A stretch of 64,000 nucleotides of DNA, taken from positions 315,001 to 379,000 of the forward strand of contig JADJYM010000012.1 of assembly GCA_016719755.1 (NCBI GenBank). The letters run 5' to 3'. Position 1 is the stretch's first letter, and every line of letters starts with the position of its first letter. Shown one piece after another: positions 34,729-45,793 of this stretch. The notes beneath the pieces are model-generated. The model had not been told where the DNA came from, searched no databases, and was given only the letters and a program-made list of their open reading frames with translations. This stretch comes from Novosphingobium sp. (GTDB lineage Bacteria > Pseudomonadota > Alphaproteobacteria > Sphingomonadales > Sphingomonadaceae). A program made the translations under genes and the position numbers.

Positions 34729-35622
34729 ATGTCCTTGCTGTCACTATCGCTTGCCGCCGCTGCGGCCGATGCGCCGATCTACTGGGTCGATCTGGGGCTG
34801 AAGACCTACCTGTTCAAGATCGGCAGCTTTGAACTGCGCTGGTACAGCCTGGCCTACCTGGCGGGAATCCTGCTTGGCTACTGGCATCTGTCGCGGATGA
34901 TCAAGGCCCCCGGCGCGCCGCTGGCGCAGCGCCATGCCGATGACCTGTTCTTCTATTGCACGCTGGGCATCATCCTGGGCGGGCGGCTGGGCTATGCCAC
35001 TTTCTACACCGGCGGCGACACCGGGATTCCCAGCCTCTGGGCCAACCCGGGTGAGCTGCTGCAGCTGTGGAACGGGGGAATGAGCTTCCACGGCGGACTT
35101 GCGGGCACGGTCCTGGCGATCGCCTGGGTTTCGTGGCGCGGCGGCCTGCCGTTCCTGCGGGTGGCCGATTACATCGCGGTCTGCGTGCCGTTCGGCATGT
35201 TCTTTGGCCGCCTGGCCAACTTCGTGAACGGCGAGCTGTGGGGCCGCGTCGCCGGGCCTGACGTGGCCTGGGCAATGGTCTTCCCCGGCGCCGGGCCGCT
35301 CGCCCGCCATCCCAGCCAGCTGTACGAGGCGGTGCTGGAAGGACTGGTGCTGATCGTCATCATGCTCTGGCTGTTTTGGAAGACCCGCGCGCGCTGGCGG
35401 CCGGGCCTGCTGGTGGGGGTGTTCACCGCCGGAATCGCGCTCGGCCGATTCGTGGTTGAATTCTATCGCGAACCCGACGCCCAGTTGCAGGACTTTGCCC
35501 AGCAGGTCGGCCTGTCGATGGGCCAGGTGCTGACCCTGCCGCTGATTGCGCTGGGGCTGGTGTTCTGGGTCCGCGCACTGATGCGCCCTGCGCTGGGCAG
35601 CGGAACCCCGTCCGCGCAATGA
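34729..35622 (+). CDS. lgt: Prolipoprotein diacylglyceryl transferase
   Basis: The protein has 297 residues with about seven membrane segments. It transfers diacylglycerol from phosphatidylglycerol to the lipobox cysteine, the first step of lipoprotein maturation. The Lgt signature GRLANFVNGELWGR and the SFHGGLAG motif are intact, as is the HPSQLYEA segment. Its stop overlaps the next gene (ATGA). Several lipoproteins in this window (cytochrome c, nucleotidase, META-like) would be its substrates. Confidence 0.96.
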   Translation: MSLLSLSLAAAAADAPIYWVDLGLKTYLFKIGSFELRWYSLAYLAGILLGYWHLSRMIKAPGAPLAQRHADDLFFYCTLGIILGGRLGYATFYTGGDTGIPSLWANPGELLQLWNGGMSFHGGLAGTVLAIAWVSWRGGLPFLRVADYIAVCVPFGMFFGRLANFVNGELWGRVAGPDVAWAMVFPGAGPLARHPSQLYEAVLEGLVLIVIMLWLFWKTRARWRPGLLVGVFTAGIALGRFVVEFYREPDAQLQDFAQQVGLSMGQVLTLPLIALGLVFWVRALMRPALGSGTPSAQ

Positions 35623-36683
35623 GCGAGACCGCTCCGGCCGAACCGCTAGGCCAGATCTTCCGCCGCCTGATCGGCGCGACCGGTCCGATCAGCCTGATGC
35701 ACTACATGGGCGAATCGAACGCGCGCTATTACGCCTCGCGCGATCCGCTGGGCAGCGCGGGGGATTTCGTCACCGCGCCGGAAATCAGCCAGATGTTCGG
35801 CGAACTGATCGGGCTGTGGCTGGCCGACATCTGGATCAAGGCCGGACGCGAGCAGCCGGTCCATTATGTCGAGCTTGGCCCGGGCCGGGGCACGCTTGCC
35901 GCCGACGCGCTGCGCGCCGCGCGGCGTTATGGTCTGGAACCCGGCGTCCACTTCGTCGAAAGCTCGACCGCGCTGAAAGACGTGCAGCTGGCCACGGTGC
36001 CGGGCGCGCAGTGGCACCATGATCTGTCCACCGTCCCGCTTTATGGCCCGGTGCTGGTGGTGGCGAACGAGTTTCTCGATGCCTTGCCGGTGCGCCAGCT
36101 GGTCAAGACTCCCGACGGCTGGCGCGAGCGCATGGTCGTGCCCGAGGGTGAGCGGTTCGTCTGCATCGCGGGCAGTCAGCCGATGGATGCCGCCGTGCCC
36201 GAGGCGAGGCGCGCGGCGCCGGACGGCACCATCATCGAAACCTGCCCGGGCGCCGCCGCGACGATCTATGAAGTGGCCGGTCGGCTGACCGAACAGGGCG
36301 GTGCGGCGCTGTTCATCGATTACGGGCACGACCGGATCCGCGACGGCTCCACCCTGCAGGCCGTGCGCGCGCATCTGAAAGTCGATCCCTTCGTCAACCC
36401 GGGCGAGGCGGACCTTACCGCCCATGTCGATTTCGCGACCCTGGCCTCGATCGCCCAGTCGCGCGGGTGCAAGTGGCTGGGCACCGTGCCGCAGGGCCGC
36501 TGGCTGCGCGAACTGGGGATCGAGGCACGGGCCGAGGCGCTCTCGCAGGTTGCCCCGCAACACGCGGGCGCGGTCCGCACCGCGATGGAACGGCTGATCG
36601 GCGAAGGCCAGATGGGTGCGCTGTTCAAGGTGATGGGGCTGGCCGCCCCCGGCTGGCCGGACGGCGCGGGCTTCCACGGATAG
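35619..36683 (+). CDS. MidA/NDUFAF7-like SAM-dependent methyltransferase (DUF185)
   Basis: The protein has 354 residues. Conserved MidA segments are YYASRDPLGSAGDFVTAPEISQMFGELIGLW (in parts: YYASRDPLG, SAGDFVTAPEISQMFGELI), the SAM motif YVELGPGRGTLAADAL, VVANEFLDALPVRQ and FIDYGH. Mitochondrial NDUFAF7 methylates an arginine of complex I NDUFS2. A role in complex I assembly is plausible here but unproven. It is translationally coupled to lgt, an arrangement common in alphaproteobacteria. Confidence 0.92.
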   Translation: MSETAPAEPLGQIFRRLIGATGPISLMHYMGESNARYYASRDPLGSAGDFVTAPEISQMFGELIGLWLADIWIKAGREQPVHYVELGPGRGTLAADALRAARRYGLEPGVHFVESSTALKDVQLATVPGAQWHHDLSTVPLYGPVLVVANEFLDALPVRQLVKTPDGWRERMVVPEGERFVCIAGSQPMDAAVPEARRAAPDGTIIETCPGAAATIYEVAGRLTEQGGAALFIDYGHDRIRDGSTLQAVRAHLKVDPFVNPGEADLTAHVDFATLASIAQSRGCKWLGTVPQGRWLRELGIEARAEALSQVAPQHAGAVRTAMERLIGEGQMGALFKVMGLAAPGWPDGAGFHG

Positions 36684-36744
36684 ACACCTAAATCCATGTG
36701 GCCCTGGCCGCGCGGCGTGTTAGGCATTGCGCAGGGGAGGAACC

Positions 36745-37368
36745 ATGGCCGGAAATTCGCGCCGCAAACCATCGCTGGCATCGCGGCTTACGCGCCGGGC
36801 ACTGCTGGCGCTGTATCGCTGGAAAAGCTGGCGGCTGGTCGAAACCAGCCAGGTGCCGCGCAAATGCGTGATCCTTGGCGTGCCCCACACCACCAACTGG
36901 GATTTCGTGTTCTTTCTGGGCGCCACCCACCAGCTGGGCATCCAGCCCGCCTTCATGGGCAAGCTCAGCCTGTTCAAGTGGCCGATGCAGCGCTTCATGC
37001 TGGACATGGGCGGAGTGCCGGTGGACCGCAGCGGCAAGACCCAGGTGGTCGATCAGGTCGCGGCGGAGTTCACCCGGCGCGGCGATCTGGCGCTGGTCAT
37101 CGCGCCCGAAGGCACCCGCTCCAGCAAGGGCGAATGGCGATCGGGATTCTATCACATCGCCATGGCCGCAGGCGTGCCGATCGTTCCGGCCTGGGTAGAC
37201 AACGCCACCATGCTGGGCGGCGTCGGCCCCGCCTTAACCCCCAGCGGCAACTATGCCGCCGACCTCGCCCGGCTGGCCGCCTTCTACCTTGAAAGGCTGC
37301 CCGGCCACCCTCGCGTTCTCGCCCTTGTCGAGCAGGCACGGGCATTGCAGGCAGGCTCCCATGACTGA
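36745..37368 (+). CDS. Lysophospholipid (1-acylglycerol-3-phosphate-type) acyltransferase
   Basis: The protein has 207 residues. It has the HX4D catalytic motif HTTNWD (48-53) and the substrate motif APEGTRSSKGEW, in the PlsC-like fold, but is shorter than classical PlsC. An Arg-rich N-terminal helix may contact the membrane. GGGGAGGA is 5 nt upstream of ATG 36745. It lies after lgt-midA, where many alphaproteobacteria carry pgeF, and overlaps the following DUF1295 gene. Substrate is unknown. Confidence 0.87.
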   Translation: MAGNSRRKPSLASRLTRRALLALYRWKSWRLVETSQVPRKCVILGVPHTTNWDFVFFLGATHQLGIQPAFMGKLSLFKWPMQRFMLDMGGVPVDRSGKTQVVDQVAAEFTRRGDLALVIAPEGTRSSKGEWRSGFYHIAMAAGVPIVPAWVDNATMLGGVGPALTPSGNYAADLARLAAFYLERLPGHPRVLALVEQARALQAGSHD

Positions 37369-38158
37369 AGCCCTGATGACCAACGCCGCGATCATCGCTG
37401 TCACGATGCTGCTGCTGTGCGCCATTGCCGCGCGGATCAGGGACGTGTCCTTCATCGATGCGGTCTGGGGCGGCGGCATGGCACTGCTGGCGCTGACCAG
37501 CTGGCTCCAGCTCGACAATCAGGGTCCGCGCGCCACGCTGATCGCGGCCATGGCGGTGATCTGGGGCACGCGCCTCGCGCTGCACCTCTACTCCCGCTGG
37601 CGCGCCACCGGCGAGGATCCGCGCTATGCCCGGATGCTGGGCAAGGCCAAGGAACAGGGCCGCTATGGCCGCGCCGCGCTCACGCGCGTGTTCGGCCCGC
37701 AGGCGTTCCTGCTGTTCCTGACCTGCCTGCCCGCGCAGCTGGGCGTGCTGGGCAGCGGCGGCGCGGGCATCGGTCCGCTGGCCTGGGCGGGCTTCGCGCT
37801 GTGGCTGGTCGGCATCGTGTTCGAAACGGTGGGCGACGCGCAGCTCAAGGCCTTCCGCGCCGATCCTGCCAGCAAGGGCAAGGTGCTGGATAGCGGCCTG
37901 TGGCGCTATACCCGCCATCCCAACTATTTCGGCGATTGCTGCGTGTGGTGGGGCATCTGGCTCGCCGCCGCCGAGGCTGGCCCCGCCATCGCGCTGGCCA
38001 GCCTGATCGGCCCGGTGTTCCTGACCTTCACCCTAACCCGCTGGTCGGGCAAGCCGCTGCTGGAAAAGGGCCTGATGAAGAACCGCCCGGGCTATGCCGA
38101 CTATGTCGCGCGCACTTCGGGCTTCATCCCCCGGCCGCCGAAGCCGCCCAGGCAATAG
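37361..38158 (+). CDS. DUF1295 membrane protein (steroid 5-alpha-reductase-like)
   Basis: The protein has 265 residues with about six or seven membrane segments. The C-terminal signature DSGLWRYTRHPNYFGDCCVWWG and LLEKGLMKNRPGYADYVARTSGFIPRPP are diagnostic of DUF1295. Relatives are NAD(P)H-dependent lipid reductases or methyltransferase-fold membrane enzymes, but the bacterial substrate is unknown. The start overlaps the acyltransferase stop by 8 bp, indicating an operon and a shared lipid-related role. Confidence 0.88.
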   Translation: MTEALMTNAAIIAVTMLLLCAIAARIRDVSFIDAVWGGGMALLALTSWLQLDNQGPRATLIAAMAVIWGTRLALHLYSRWRATGEDPRYARMLGKAKEQGRYGRAALTRVFGPQAFLLFLTCLPAQLGVLGSGGAGIGPLAWAGFALWLVGIVFETVGDAQLKAFRADPASKGKVLDSGLWRYTRHPNYFGDCCVWWGIWLAAAEAGPAIALASLIGPVFLTFTLTRWSGKPLLEKGLMKNRPGYADYVARTSGFIPRPPKPPRQ

Positions 38159-38164
38159 CCCGGA

Positions 38165-39943
38165 TCAGCTGGCCGCACCGGTGCGTTCCTCGCCGGGCAC
38201 CTGGCGCGGCGGAACGGCTTTCAGCCAGGCTTCCAGCGCTTCCAGATCGGAAATGCCGGTCACCGCGTCGCGCTGGCGGGTGAACAGGCTGAAACTGTCG
38301 CCCCCGTTGGCCAGGAAGCTGTTGGTGGTAACCCGGTAGTTCGCGGCCGGGTCGATCGGCTGGCCGTTCAGCATCATCGCCACAACCCGGCTGCCCACGG
38401 CGCGCGACCGGTCGAAACGGAACGAGAAGCCGGCCGAAGGCGAGAGCACCTGCACCGGGCCGCTATCGTCAAAGCCCTGCTCCAGCACCGCTTTCAGTTC
38501 CGCGCCGGTCATCGTCTGGGTGACCAGCGTGTTGTTGAACGGCTGGCAGGCGTAGATATCGCCAAAGGTCAGGGTGCCGTCCGCCGCCGGATTGAGCGGG
38601 GTGCGGATGCCGAACGGGTTCATGAAGGCGATCTGCGCGCCTGCCCCGGCACTGGCCGCCAGCTGCGCATCGGCAATCAGGTTGCCCAGCGAGCCGCCCT
38701 GGTTGGCGATCCCGCCGCTGGGCGCGCGCACCGCCGGGCCGGACAGCTTGCCCACCGGCCTCAGGCTATAGGCCTTGGCGGCCTGCGCATACTTGCCGAC
38801 ATAGGCGGCCACATCGGCCCGCGCGGCAAAGCGCGGCAGGTCGGTCGCTTCGTTCACCGGCCCGCGCGGCGAGACGTAGGGATCGCTCTGCACGACCACG
38901 TTGCGCGCGCGCCTGGCCACCACCTTGCCGGCGCGCGGGTCGATTTCCAGGGTAATGTCGGTCAGCAGCTGGCCATAGACCCCCGCGCTGGTCAGCAGGA
39001 TCGGCCGCGCCGGATCGATCTTGCCGTAATCGCAGACATAGGACCAGTGGGTGTGGCCCGATACGACCACGTCCACGCCGGAATCCAGCCGGTTCAGGAT
39101 TGGCAGGATCTCTCCGGTCAGGTTTTCGCAGCCGCCGGGATCGGGACTGCCAGAGGTATAGCCGCCCTGGTGGATCATCACCACAACCGCGTCCGCTCCG
39201 GCCTTGCGCAGGCGCGGCACCGCAGCATTGATCGCCTCCGCCTCGTCACCAAAGGTCAGGCCGCGAATACCTTCGGGCGTGACGAGGTCGGGCGTGCCCT
39301 TCAGCGTCAGGCCGATGAAGCCGACCTGGACCTTGCGCCGCCCCTTGCCAAAGCTGCGCAGCGCGGTTCCCGGGAACAGCGTGCTGCCATCGGCGCGGTA
39401 GGTGCTGGCCGAAAGATAGCGGAACTTCGCGCCCGCGAAGGGTTCGATCTGGCAGGGCTTGCGCGCGCTATGCTGGGCGCAGCCGCCGTTCTGCTTGCGC
39501 AGCAGCTCGTCCGCACCCTGGTCGAACTCGTGGTTGCCGACCGCGTTGAAATCAAGCCCGATGCGGTTGAGCACGCCAACTGCCGGTTCATCGAGGAACA
39601 GCGACGAGGCGATCTGCGAGGCACCGGTCAGGTCGCCCGCCGCCACGGTGACATGATTGGAATATTTCGCGCGCACGCTGTCCACCGCCGAGGCGAGGAA
39701 CGCCGCCCCGCCTGCCGGAACCGGGCGCGCGTTACCCTGACCATCGGGCACCAGCACCGCCGTGCGGGGCGGCTCAAGCGCGCCGTGGAAGTCGTTGATG
39801 GCAACGATCCCCACCGTCACCGGCGCTTCTGGCGCGGCCGTGCGGATCGAACCCTGTCCGGCGCAGGCGGCCAGCAGCGGCAGCAGGGCAACGGCGGGCA
39901 GCAGGCGGGCGAGGCGCAGGGCGCGTGTCGGGCGGTGAATCAT
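38165..39943 (-). CDS. Lipoprotein 5'-nucleotidase/2',3'-cyclic phosphodiesterase (UshA family)
   Basis: The protein has 592 residues. The lipobox LLAAC (Cys27) ends the signal peptide. The metallophosphatase domain has NDFHGALEPP, GDLTGAS, NAVGNHEFDQG and VSGHTHWSYVC, all binuclear-metal ligands. The C-terminal nucleotidase domain has GSLGNLIADAQL and TNSFLANGGDSF. It hydrolyses extracellular nucleotides for phosphate and nucleoside salvage. It is convergent with DUF1295 (6 bp) and divergent from a TetR gene with a shared operator region. Confidence 0.93.
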   Translation of the reverse strand: MIHRPTRALRLARLLPAVALLPLLAACAGQGSIRTAAPEAPVTVGIVAINDFHGALEPPRTAVLVPDGQGNARPVPAGGAAFLASAVDSVRAKYSNHVTVAAGDLTGASQIASSLFLDEPAVGVLNRIGLDFNAVGNHEFDQGADELLRKQNGGCAQHSARKPCQIEPFAGAKFRYLSASTYRADGSTLFPGTALRSFGKGRRKVQVGFIGLTLKGTPDLVTPEGIRGLTFGDEAEAINAAVPRLRKAGADAVVVMIHQGGYTSGSPDPGGCENLTGEILPILNRLDSGVDVVVSGHTHWSYVCDYGKIDPARPILLTSAGVYGQLLTDITLEIDPRAGKVVARRARNVVVQSDPYVSPRGPVNEATDLPRFAARADVAAYVGKYAQAAKAYSLRPVGKLSGPAVRAPSGGIANQGGSLGNLIADAQLAASAGAGAQIAFMNPFGIRTPLNPAADGTLTFGDIYACQPFNNTLVTQTMTGAELKAVLEQGFDDSGPVQVLSPSAGFSFRFDRSRAVGSRVVAMMLNGQPIDPAANYRVTTNSFLANGGDSFSLFTRQRDAVTGISDLEALEAWLKAVPPRQVPGEERTGAAS

Positions 39944-40004
39944 GGATCGTGTCGTAACCTGTGGAGCGGGGACGGCAAGGGGTGCGTATTATTTGAATAA
40001 GACA

Positions 40005-40038
40005 GTTTCTTGAAACTTCGCGGGGATCGTTCCATATT
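40005..40038 (+). promoter_or_regulatory. Divergent promoter region with a TetR-type palindrome
   Basis: AGTTTC (40005-40010) TT GAAACT (40013-40018) is a dyad with 6-bp arms. It overlaps the -35 TTGAAA (40011-40016) of a promoter with CATATT (40033-40038) at 16 bp spacing, reading into the TetR gene. It lies 62 bp upstream of the divergent nucleotidase start, so the regulator could control both. Confidence 0.55.
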
Positions 40039-40072
40039 GTGCGGGCAAGACCATCCCCGGGGAGAATCCGCC

Positions 40073-40708
40073 ATGGCGCGGCCGCAGACCGATCTTGAAG
40101 CCGGACGCGAGCAGCTGCTCGACATCACTGTCGGGCTGATCGAGGAACGCGGCACCGCCGCCCTGACCGTAACCGACATCGCCGCGCGCGCCGGCATGTC
40201 CCCGGCCAGCCTCTACCGCTATTTCGACAGCAAGGAGGCGGTGATCGAGGCCGTGGCCGAACGCTGGTTCCAGCCCTTGCTGGCCATGGCCGAGGACGTG
40301 CTGGCATCCGACCTGCCCCCGCGCCGCAAGATGTTCGAATTCTACGCCCGCCGCTTCGCTTATCTGCGCGCCACGTGGGAACGCGATCCGGTGGCCTTCA
40401 CCACTTACTGCGAACTGGGCGAGGAACATTTCGAGCTGATCCGCTCCTATGTCGATCTGGGTGACCACTACCTGGCGACGATCATCGGCGAGGCAATGGC
40501 GGATGGCTATTTCGCCGGGCTGGAGCTCGACGAATCGATCAGCCTCGTCAACCAGATGACCGCGACCTACTGCACCATCGGGGCGATGCAGCCGATCATG
40601 CCCAAGCTTTCGGAGGAAAAGCTGGCGCGGATCATCGATGCGGTGTTCGACGGGCTTTCCGCTACGGATCGCGGCGCACGATCGGTTACGGGGCTGCGGG
40701 CGGCCTGA
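40073..40708 (+). CDS. TetR/AcrR family transcriptional regulator
   Basis: The protein has 211 residues. The N-terminal HTH reads LTVTDIAARAGMSPASLYRYFDSKEAVIEAV (in parts: LTVTDIAARAGMSP, ASLYRYFDSKEAVIEAV), the classical TetR DNA-binding domain at about residues 29-60. The rest is a helical ligand domain with no recognisable effector signature. GGGGAGA is upstream of ATG 40073. Autoregulation through the palindrome at 40005-40018 is likely. Possible targets are the divergent nucleotidase and the downstream thioesterase. Confidence 0.92.
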   Translation: MARPQTDLEAGREQLLDITVGLIEERGTAALTVTDIAARAGMSPASLYRYFDSKEAVIEAVAERWFQPLLAMAEDVLASDLPPRRKMFEFYARRFAYLRATWERDPVAFTTYCELGEEHFELIRSYVDLGDHYLATIIGEAMADGYFAGLELDESISLVNQMTATYCTIGAMQPIMPKLSEEKLARIIDAVFDGLSATDRGARSVTGLRAA

Positions 40709-40770
40709 AAAACGCACGGCTCGGCTGATCAGGCTGGAAAAAGTCCTCCTCAGGGGCTATTTACAGGGAT

Positions 40771-41187
40771 GTGAGCAAACCGATACCGCACTACTTCCCG
40801 ATTGGCGTCGAGCCGACCGACATTGACTTCATGGGACACGTCAACAACGCCCATTACCTCAAATGGGTACAGGACGCGGTGATTGACCACTGGCGCAGCC
40901 TGGCCCCTGCCGAGGCAGTCGCCGCGCACCTGTGGGTCGCCCTCAAGCACGAGATTACCTATCGCCGCCCGACCTTCCTGGGTGACGAGGTGATCGCCAC
41001 GGTCCTCCTCGAAAAGGTCCAGGGCGCGCGCGCCTTTTATGAAACCGTGATCCGCCGGGGCGAGGAAGTGCTGGCCGAGGTCAAGTCGAGCTGGTGCTGC
41101 ATCGATGCCGAAACACTGCGCCCCGCGCGGCTGGCGCAGGACGTCATCGCGCGGTTCTTTCCCCCGACCGCGCCTGAAGGGGCGTGA
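40771..41187 (+). CDS. Acyl-CoA thioesterase, 4HBT hotdog family
   Basis: The protein has 138 residues. The hotdog active-site segment DIDFMGHVNNAHYLKWVQDA carries the conserved Asp/His/Asn pattern of 4-hydroxybenzoyl-CoA-thioesterase-like enzymes. A central ITYRRPTFLGDEV strand follows. It starts at GTG 40771 with AGGGA upstream. The substrate acyl-CoA is unknown. It lies 62 bp after the TetR gene and ends just before a palindromic repeat shared with the convergent gyrB. Confidence 0.88.
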   Translation: MSKPIPHYFPIGVEPTDIDFMGHVNNAHYLKWVQDAVIDHWRSLAPAEAVAAHLWVALKHEITYRRPTFLGDEVIATVLLEKVQGARAFYETVIRRGEEVLAEVKSSWCCIDAETLRPARLAQDVIARFFPPTAPEGA

Positions 41188-41190
41188 TAG

Positions 41191-41294
41191 CCCTCCCCCT
41201 TGAGGGGGAGGGTTGGGTGGGGGTGTTCGGCGCGGGCGTGCTGCCGACCCCAACGTGGTTCCCCCACCCCAACCCCTCCCCGCAGGGGAGGGGC
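41191..41294. repeat. Palindromic repeat, CCCTCCCGC family, copy 2 (between thioesterase and gyrB)
   Basis: CCCTCCCCCTTGAGGGGGAG (from 41191) and CCCCTCCCCGCAGGGGAGG (to 41293) are the end palindromes. Inner GGTTGGGTGGGGG and CCCCCACCCCAACC pair with each other. The architecture is as in copy 1 (12575-12672) with diverged stems. It fills the gap between convergent genes and could act as a bidirectional terminator. Confidence 0.88.
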
Positions 41295-41304
41295 ATTTCA
41301 AGGA

Positions 41305-43923
<2,619 letters not shown>

Positions 43924-43966
43924 TCAACTGCGCCGGAGACGCTTTTTCAGGGGAGTCCTTTTCGCG

Positions 43967-45382
43967 ATGATCAAGTATGCTGCGGCCCTGCTGGGCCTGA
44001 CCGCTGTTGCGGCGCCCGCGCTGGCGCAGGATGGCGCCCCGCCGCTACGACCGGACCAGGCCGAATTCCGCGCGCTTTACAAGGAGTTGGTGGAAACCAA
44101 CACCACGCTGAGTTCGGGCAGCTGCACCCTTGCGGCCGAGCGGATGGCGGTGCGGCTGAAGGCGGCAGGCTTCAGGGACGATCAGCTCCAGATCCTGTTT
44201 ACCAGCGATCATCCCAAGGACGGAAGTCTGGTGGCGATCTATCCGGGCACGTCAAAAAAGCTGAAGCCGATGCTGCTGCTGGCTCACATCGACGTGGTCG
44301 AGGCGAAGCGGAGCGACTGGGTGCGCGATCCCTTCACCCTGATCGAGGAGAACGGCTATTTCTATGCCCGCGGCGCGGCGGACGACAAGTCGCAGGCCGC
44401 GATCTGGACCGATACGCTGATCCGCTTTGCCAAGGCGGGGTACAAGCCCAGGCGCACGATCAAGATGGCGCTGACCTGCGGCGAGGAGACTTCGGGCGCG
44501 TTCAACGGCGCCGAATGGCTGGCCAAGAACAAGCGCGACCTGATCGACGCCGAATTCGCGCTGAACGAAGGCGGCGGCGGGCGCAGCGACGGCAAGGGCA
44601 AGCTGCTGGTGCAGACCATCCAGGTCGGCGAAAAGGCCTATCAGGATTTCACCCTCACCACCACCAACCCGGGCGGTCATTCCAGCCAGCCGGTGCGCGA
44701 GAACGCGATCTACGCGATGTCTGACGCGCTGGCGCGGCTGCGCGATTATGAGTTCCCGCTGGAATTCAACGACACCACCCGCGCCTTCTTTGCCAAGTCC
44801 GGCGCGATGCGCGGGGATGAGACCGGCAAGGCCATGGCCGCGCTGTCCGCCAACCCGGCCGACAGCGCGGCCGAAGCAATCGTCAACCGCGACAAGATGC
44901 TGCATTCGATGCTGCGCACGACCTGCGTCGCGACGCTGATCGACGGCGGCCATGCGCTCAACGCCCTGCCGCAGACGGTCACTGCCAACGTCAACTGCCG
45001 GATGTTCCCGGGGCGCACCGCCGCCGAAACCCAGGCCGTGCTGGCCCGCGTGTTCGGCGATGCCGGGGTGAAGATCGAGCCGACGGTCGAGGACAAGCCG
45101 ATCGCCAAGGCGCCGCCGCTCAATCCCGCGATCATCGGGCCGATGGAGAAGCTGGCGGCCAAGCATTTCCCCGGCGTGCCGGTCATGCCAACGATGAGCA
45201 CCGGGGCGACCGATGCGGTCTATCTGGGCGGAGCAGGCATCCCGACCTATGGCGTCCCAGGCGCCTGGGGCGATCCCGATGGCAACGGCGTCCACGGCCT
45301 GAACGAGCGGATCGGGGTCAAATCGCTCTATGCGGGCCGCGACTACCTCTACGAACTCGTCCAGGTGCTTTCGAGCAAGTGA
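43967..45382 (+). CDS. Secreted M20 family metallopeptidase
   Basis: The protein has 471 residues with a Sec signal peptide (MIKYAAALLGLTAVAAPALA). M20 metal ligands are LLLAHIDVVEAKRSDW and RGAADDKSQ, with the catalytic pair CGEETSG. A lid domain contains TTTNPGGHSSQPV, and a C-terminal MSTGATDAVYLGGAGIPTYG carries the last ligand region. It probably hydrolyses di- or tripeptides or acyl-amino acids in the periplasm. A terminator-like hairpin follows. Confidence 0.92.
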   Translation: MIKYAAALLGLTAVAAPALAQDGAPPLRPDQAEFRALYKELVETNTTLSSGSCTLAAERMAVRLKAAGFRDDQLQILFTSDHPKDGSLVAIYPGTSKKLKPMLLLAHIDVVEAKRSDWVRDPFTLIEENGYFYARGAADDKSQAAIWTDTLIRFAKAGYKPRRTIKMALTCGEETSGAFNGAEWLAKNKRDLIDAEFALNEGGGGRSDGKGKLLVQTIQVGEKAYQDFTLTTTNPGGHSSQPVRENAIYAMSDALARLRDYEFPLEFNDTTRAFFAKSGAMRGDETGKAMAALSANPADSAAEAIVNRDKMLHSMLRTTCVATLIDGGHALNALPQTVTANVNCRMFPGRTAAETQAVLARVFGDAGVKIEPTVEDKPIAKAPPLNPAIIGPMEKLAAKHFPGVPVMPTMSTGATDAVYLGGAGIPTYGVPGAWGDPDGNGVHGLNERIGVKSLYAGRDYLYELVQVLSSK

Positions 45383-45396
45383 GCCGCTGAAAAACG

Positions 45397-45436
45397 GAAA
45401 CGGCCGTCACGCGGGTTATGGCGTGACGGCCGTTTC
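45397..45436. terminator. 16-bp perfect hairpin terminator between convergent genes
   Basis: GAAACGGCCGTCACGC (45397-45412) pairs with GCGTGACGGCCGTTTC (45421-45436) around an 8-nt loop. On the minus strand the stem is followed by GTTTTTC, which suits the small ORF at 45481-45564. It probably also stops the M20 peptidase transcript. Confidence 0.85.
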
Positions 45437-45480
45437 GCATTGGGAAGCTGCCCGGAGCCAGTGGCTCCGGCCGCCGTGGC

Positions 45481-45564
45481 TCAGACGAGCGCGGCGGTGA
45501 ACATCAGGCCGCTGATACCAGCGGCGGCGATGAACGGCAGCACGAAGGAAGCGATGCTGCGCAT
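45481..45564 (-). CDS. 27-residue hydrophobic peptide
   Basis: The peptide starts MRSIASFVLPFIAAAGISGL and ends MFTAALV. It has a basic N-terminus and is otherwise hydrophobic, so it is a single membrane span. AGGAG lies 7 nt before ATG and a strong terminator lies 45 bp after the stop, so it has its own compact transcription unit. The upstream region is dense in inverted repeats. It is too short for routine gene calling. The strong ribosome-binding site is the main support. Function unknown. Confidence 0.6.
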   Translation of the reverse strand: MRSIASFVLPFIAAAGISGLMFTAALV

Positions 45565-45585
45565 GGGGTTTCTCCTGTTGCGTTG

Positions 45586-45640
45586 GCGAACTCAGTTCGC
45601 ACTTGCAACATAAGTGTTTTGGTAGAGATTACCAGTGCAA
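45586..45640. promoter_or_regulatory. Cluster of inverted repeats upstream of the 27-aa ORF
   Basis: GCGAACT-C-AGTTCGC (45586-45600), CACTT (45600-45604)/AAGTG (45612-45616) and TGGTA (45620-45624)/TACCA (45630-45634) follow one another, with TTGCA/TGCAA bracketing the last two. This AT-richer patch lies between the divergent 27-aa ORF and the acyl-CoA ligase. It could hold operators or a structured 5' UTR. The rest of 45641-45793 shows nothing else I can name. Confidence 0.45.
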
Positions 45641-45793
45641 AGGGCGGAACGGCCGTTGCGCTTTTTGCAACCATGGTTTTGACCCTACGGAAAGCGGTCC
45701 GCCCCCGACATCGCGCGGACCGGGCTGGACAGGCCGCGCCGGTTTCGCCCAAAGTGCACGAAACCACAATTCCCTGAGAGGTCCCGTTTCCCG

